Shown: piece by piece, positions 60,254 through 64,000 of the stretch
How positions within the stretch are numbered: the stretch's first letter is position 1
How the letters are laid out: every line of letters starts with the position of its first letter
Made by a program: the position numbers and the translations under genes
Assembly (NCBI RefSeq): GCF_042453785.1
Contig: NC_091671.1
Coordinates: 35,665,001 to 35,729,000 of the forward strand
Source: Malus domestica
Lineage: Eukaryota > Streptophyta > Magnoliopsida > Rosales > Rosaceae
Direction of reading: 5' to 3'
Length of the DNA stretch: 64,000 nucleotides
The notes under the pieces: generated by a model
Told to the model about the DNA's origin: nothing
The model's input: only the letters and a program-made list of their open reading frames with translations
Databases searched by the model: none

Positions 60254-60652
60254 TAGGCCTGACATTTTGGACCCAACCCGTTAAACCGACCCGACCCAAC
60301 CCGTTAATATTTGTATTTGGGTGGATGCTTAACGGGTCGGGTCGCTAACGGGTGAACCCGTTAACAACCCGTTAAATAACGGGTCACTTTGGGTCAACCC
60401 GTTAGACCCGTTAGGACCCGTTAACACCCGTTAGCACCCGTTAGTTGAGGATATTTTAGTAATTTTAGTAAAGTCTTAATAACAAAAAATAAACTTTATG
60501 CAAAAAAAAATAAATAATAATTGTTAACGGGTGTTAACGGGTGAAACGGGTGACCCGTTAGCTTAACGGGTTGGATTCGGGTCACCCGTTAACTTAACGG
60601 GTCGGGTTCAACCCGACCCAAACCCAATAAACCCGACCCGTTTACAGGTCTA
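60254..60652. mobile_element. hAT-type MITE made of AACGGGT/ACCCGTT repeats
   Basis: 399 bp. The ends TAGGCCTG and (reverse complement) TAGACCTG are flanked by GTTGCATG (60246-60253) and GTTGCATC (60653-60660), an 8-bp duplication with one mismatch. The body is packed with ACCCGTTA/TAACGGGT in both orientations, so it can form many hairpins. Non-coding. AAAATTTGATCCTACCAACT occurs on both sides, which shows the insertion target was already in a short local duplication. Confidence 0.8.
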
Positions 60653-60809
60653 GTTGCATCATGAAAATTTGATCCTACCAACTTGCATGTTGTTACCTGA
60701 CCTAAAAGACTTGAAGCTCAAGGTACCATTTTCAAATACTTCACCAGCAAAATGCCTTTTAACAATCAAACACTTCCCACGCCCACCATATCTTCATCTC
60801 CTTCCCCAA

Positions 60810-61826
60810 ATGACAAGGCAGCAGCCCTCCCTCGAGCGGGCAATCCAGTCCCTCTTCCCGGTTGCATTGGCCTCGCTAGGAACTGCACTGCTAGTCCTCG
60901 ACACGTTGAAGAGCAATGGCAGCTTTGTCTTTCAGATGTATGGTAGGCCAAGAGGCCAAAAATCGAGACCGGCAGTTGTTGTCTCACCGGACGATCGGAT
61001 TGACGAGAGCTGCAATGAGTTTGAAGGGAAGTGGGTGTGGGATAATTTGTCACATCCTCACTACACAGAAGAGAGCTGCCCCTACTTGGTAAAGCAAGCT
61101 ACTTGCCAGAGGAAAGGGAGGCCGGATTCTTACTATAAGAATTGGAGGTGGCAACCAAATGACTACAACCTCCCAAGGTAAAAGCTCTATAATTTGCATG
61201 CATGTGCATTCTAAGTTTTTAGCCTACGTCGTACAATCCAGACCACCACATTGTTATCTGGTGTAACTAATTCATACATGTTGTTACAGGTACATCTATT
61301 TATTAATGTTATAGCCATATAAGTGAATTAGTAATATCACGTGACAGTATGACGGTCACACTAAATAAGTGTGTTAAGGCATTTCATGTCTTTTTATTTT
61401 CTTAGTGAGTGGTTTTGGCTTTGAAAATTCAGGTTTGATGCGTTGAAGCTAATGCAGATTTTGAGGGGCGAAAGGCTGATGTTTGTTGGAGCTCTGTACA
61501 AAGAATGCAGTTTGAATCCCTCCAAAGAATCCCTCCCAGAAAGATCTTCAAAGTAGAGGGACCCGTACTCGCGCCCAGAGTTCGACTTTCCCCTTATCCT
61601 TTTCAGGTCTTGCAACTTCTCATCGAATTAGTTCTCCCACCACTGGGCTCCGTTACCGTGGAGTCTATTTCGGACCGTGCAACGAAACATACTGCGCTGA
61701 AACGTCTGGTGAAGCTCGACTCCATAGCTAACCATGGCAAGCACTGGGAAGGAGTAGATATTTTGGTGTTTGAGAGCTATGTATGGTTGATATGCATAGC
61801 CCTACAATCAATGCTACGTGAGTGAC
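60810..61826 (+). pseudogene. TRICHOME BIREFRINGENCE-LIKE O-acetyltransferase pseudogene (TBL33-35-like)
   Basis: Exon 1 (60810-61177) encodes a membrane anchor (SLFPVALASLGTALLVL) and the TBL domain DESCNEFEGKWVWDN...SYYKNWRWQPNDYNLPR. After an intron, exon 2 starts at 61433 (FDALKLMQILRGERLMFVG). The GDS motif should follow; instead one base is missing, so GGAGCTCTG replaces GGAGATTCTG. The frame shifts just where the catalytic Ser should be, and the original frame ends soon after. In the shifted frame (61505 on) family sequence resumes: VQRMQFESLQRIPPRKIFK and later KRLVKLDSIANHGKHWEGVD and ILVFESYVW, typical of the TBL33-35 clade (Golgi xylan acetylation). The second part is also shortened, with no DxxH motif. 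An alternative start further upstream (60654) lies in the MITE flank and I doubt it. The gene is dead unless this is a sequencing error. Confidence 0.72.
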
Positions 61827-61829
61827 ATA

Positions 61830-62902
61830 AATCTGTAGGGCACCCCTATGTTATAAACCTCTTTGTTCTTTCGATTTTACCCCATGTTTCTCTATCTGTA
61901 AACGTTACCACACGAGCCCTTATGTTTTGTTTGTATGAGCCAGATATGGATCTCCATATGTACAAGAATATAATGTCACTACAGCATACAAACTGGCCTT
62001 ACAAACTTGGGCAGAATGGTTAGAAAAACACAGTATGAACCCTGAAAGGCAAAAGGTCGTCTTCATGAGTTTGTCTCCAACACACTAATGGCAAGGGTTT
62101 TACACTTCCCACTCGAACATTTTTGAAAGCTTAAAAGGAAGGAAAATTACAAATCATTTTTTTTCCTTGTTATACAAGCGGTATACAAGCGGTATTGGAG
62201 GAGAGAGTCAAACACAGGATCCGAGTGTAGGGGTGGACCCACAAACCCCCTTGCTACATATTATAACACGTGTACCATATAGAGTTCACAATTCAGAGTT
62301 TTATCCGTAATGGTTTATGGGGAACGCCGGTGAAAAGCTCTTGGCAAAGGAACAAAAATCGGATCCTAAAAATTTGCCAATTGCATTCACTGGTGCCTAC
62401 CTGGGGTTCCTGATACATGGAATGAAATTTTGTATGCACATCTGTTGAAGAGCCATCAAAATCTTCTGTAACACGAAATTAACAATCGAGGCTTCGATAA
62501 AATGTATGAAAGGTACACTCTTAGGTTAATATTGAGGATTAGTAGTGCAGCATTTTGCAAGGAAGGAAAAGATGTGACACCTGCTATTTGTATTTAACTC
62601 TTCTGTTGATCTTCTTCAACCAACAAACTACAAACGACATGAATTTGGTGACGGTAGACACAATATTTATAATCCGTTTGTTCATCCTCTTCAACCAGCC
62701 AAAAACCGGTGAAGATAATATCCAGAAACAATACTGACCAGCTAGAACTCAATACCGTGATGCTTAACTAGTTTATTTTATGTAGGGGAATCATCCTCAA
62801 TTATATATATTCAGTTTGGTATGCAACGTTCCACCATATTTAACTGCAAAGGCAAGCAGCCCTTTGACCGATCCAATTATTTACAGGGAGGAGTTGGTTT
62901 AC
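61830..62902. other. Spacer between TBL pseudogene and terminal minus-strand gene
   Basis: I see no further TBL exon with the DCxHWCLPG-type motif. TATACAAGCGG is doubled near 62173-62190. The last ~300 bases likely include the 3' UTR of the minus-strand gene. Short ORFs at 62816-63057 (+) are antisense to its last exon. Confidence 0.5.
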
Positions 62903-63706
62903 TTACAGGAGCTCCCATTCAAAATCACAGGCATCATCAATTTCCGACTTTTTCATGTTCGAGAGTGCTCCTTGGCTACGGCTGGAATCTATATCACTGT
63001 CTCCGAACCAAATTGCTAGCTGTTCGTACTCCTTTGCCAACCTCTTGTTTGATGTAAAAGCATCCTGGATTCTTTTCTGTATTTAAGAAAGAAAAAAGAA
63101 ACCTGATCAGTTAGGTTCGTGTTGCTAATCGGGCACCTAATGTTCTAACAGAGTTTCATATTTTCAAGAAACATTTCGGGTTCTTTTCTTTAAATAATTC
63201 TTTTGGGGGATAAGTCATTGATTCTCAAGAAATGGGTGACTGCAATCTAAATCCGTGTTAAAAGTTCACTGTAAAGATGCCTTTTAAATATGAGAACGAA
63301 TGGAGAATTATATTAAGTATGTTAAACGCCAGTCTGAAATGATGGATGAAGTCTTCTTTATCTTCTAATTCAATTCAACAGAAATTTTGGAAAACCGTAT
63401 AACATTTATTCAGAAAATTGAGGCGATTTGGAATAATCTTCAGCTTTTACATTTGTTACTTAAACTTAACATTACAAAAACAGAAATGGAGGATTGGAGT
63501 AAAGGAACGTACCTTGTATGATCTTAGTTTTCTTGCTCGGCTAGAGACAGCATGCAGGACGCTATCGTCTACGATGACACAGCTCTCCTCCAGCTTTACC
63601 TTATCGTGGAAATCGACACTCCTCTCCTCCAGCATTACCTTATCATGCAAATCAATGGTTTCCATAGGAGAGTGAGAAGAATCACTACTTGATTCATCTG
63701 AACATC
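62903..63706 (-). CDS. 3' end of an unidentified minus-strand gene (last two exons)
   Basis: Exon A is 63706-63513 and exon B 63076-62903, joined by a GT-AG intron in phase 0; the stop is at 62903-62905. Exon A begins with an acceptor (TTTCACAG) and encodes an acidic, Ser-rich stretch with a near-repeat, DLHDKVMLEE then DFHDKVKLEE, ending in VSSRARKLRSYK. Exon B encodes RIQDAFTSNKRLAKEYEQLA then IWFGDSDIDSS, an acidic tail and a stop, 58 codons in all. The Arg/Lys-rich, helix-prone segment around the junction looks conserved-like, but I do not recognise the family. The gene continues upstream beyond base 64000; bases 63707-64000 look like intron. Codon use and splice sites support a real gene, but it rests on reading two exons only. 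Confidence 0.65.
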
Positions 63707-64000
63707 CTGTGAAACAATTTACAACATTAGAGAAAAGGTGACATCATAAACACATCATAAAAGCATCCAATCTAGATCAGTTAAAAAGCTATAGATAGCG
63801 TTAAGGCTCCGCATGATTGCAACATCAATCGTAAGTCACAACACCATTGCTTTTACTACGAACAAAACTTCATATGAATGTATGTCAGCATTCTCACTTC
63901 TGATATCTTCAGGAAGGCAATACACTATGAGCCTAGGAGTTTTAAACGTGAACAACAGGAAAGAAAATAAAAAGAAGTATCAAATGCACATTCTACGACA

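Overview
This window is a stretch of a plant nuclear genome, and clearly a eudicot. It carries spliced plant genes with canonical GT-AG introns, CLE peptide hormone genes, a TBL acetyltransferase-like locus and a plant-type tRNA dimethylallyltransferase, set in AT-rich DNA full of Copia elements, CACTA and MITE insertions. The protein sequences and the MITE types look most like Rosaceae (apple/pear group); that is an inference from memory, not from a search.

Layout. 1-13.4 kb: a fossil Copia element (131-13438) whose leader was split by a ~7 kb palindromic repeat element (426-7579). That inner element holds inverted arms, several tandem-repeat arrays, a short palindromic LTR flanked by inverted primer-binding sites, and fragments of host genes (a LOG-like N-terminus and TRAP-alpha). 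14.5-21.4 kb: a second, older, broken Copia element with a perfect 5-bp target duplication. 21.6-26.5 kb: MITE-like and degraded DNA. 26.5-31.3 kb: a non-autonomous CACTA element with an AGA target duplication and a ~2.3 kb solo-LTR-like insertion inside it. 31.6-37 kb: two small secreted CLE peptide genes on the + strand. The first is tightly flanked by MITEs; the second follows a ~1.4 kb higher-order tandem repeat. 39.8-41.3 kb: an intronless GT4 glycosyltransferase (- strand). 43-44.4 kb: LINE and Copia fragments. 45.1-47.2 kb: a four-exon bromodomain/NET (GTE) gene (+). 49.8-52.4 kb: a seven-exon mitochondrial malate dehydrogenase (-). 53.1-54.5 kb: a TATCG-rich repeat enclosing a host gene fragment. 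55.2-59.7 kb: an eleven-exon tRNA dimethylallyltransferase of the IPT9 type (-). 60.8-61.8 kb: a TBL33-35-like gene broken by a frameshift in its GDS motif (+). 62.9-63.7 kb: the last two exons of an unidentified - strand gene that runs off the window.

The host genes do not form an operon-like unit or a single pathway: they are independent housekeeping, signalling and cell-wall genes separated by transposon DNA. The most interesting host locus is the CLE pair. The first has an unusual Gly in place of the near-invariant Pro at position 9 of its dodecapeptide, and a Mutator-type MITE ends 17 bp before its TATA box. The most unusual transposon structure is the palindromic repeat element at 0.4-7.6 kb.
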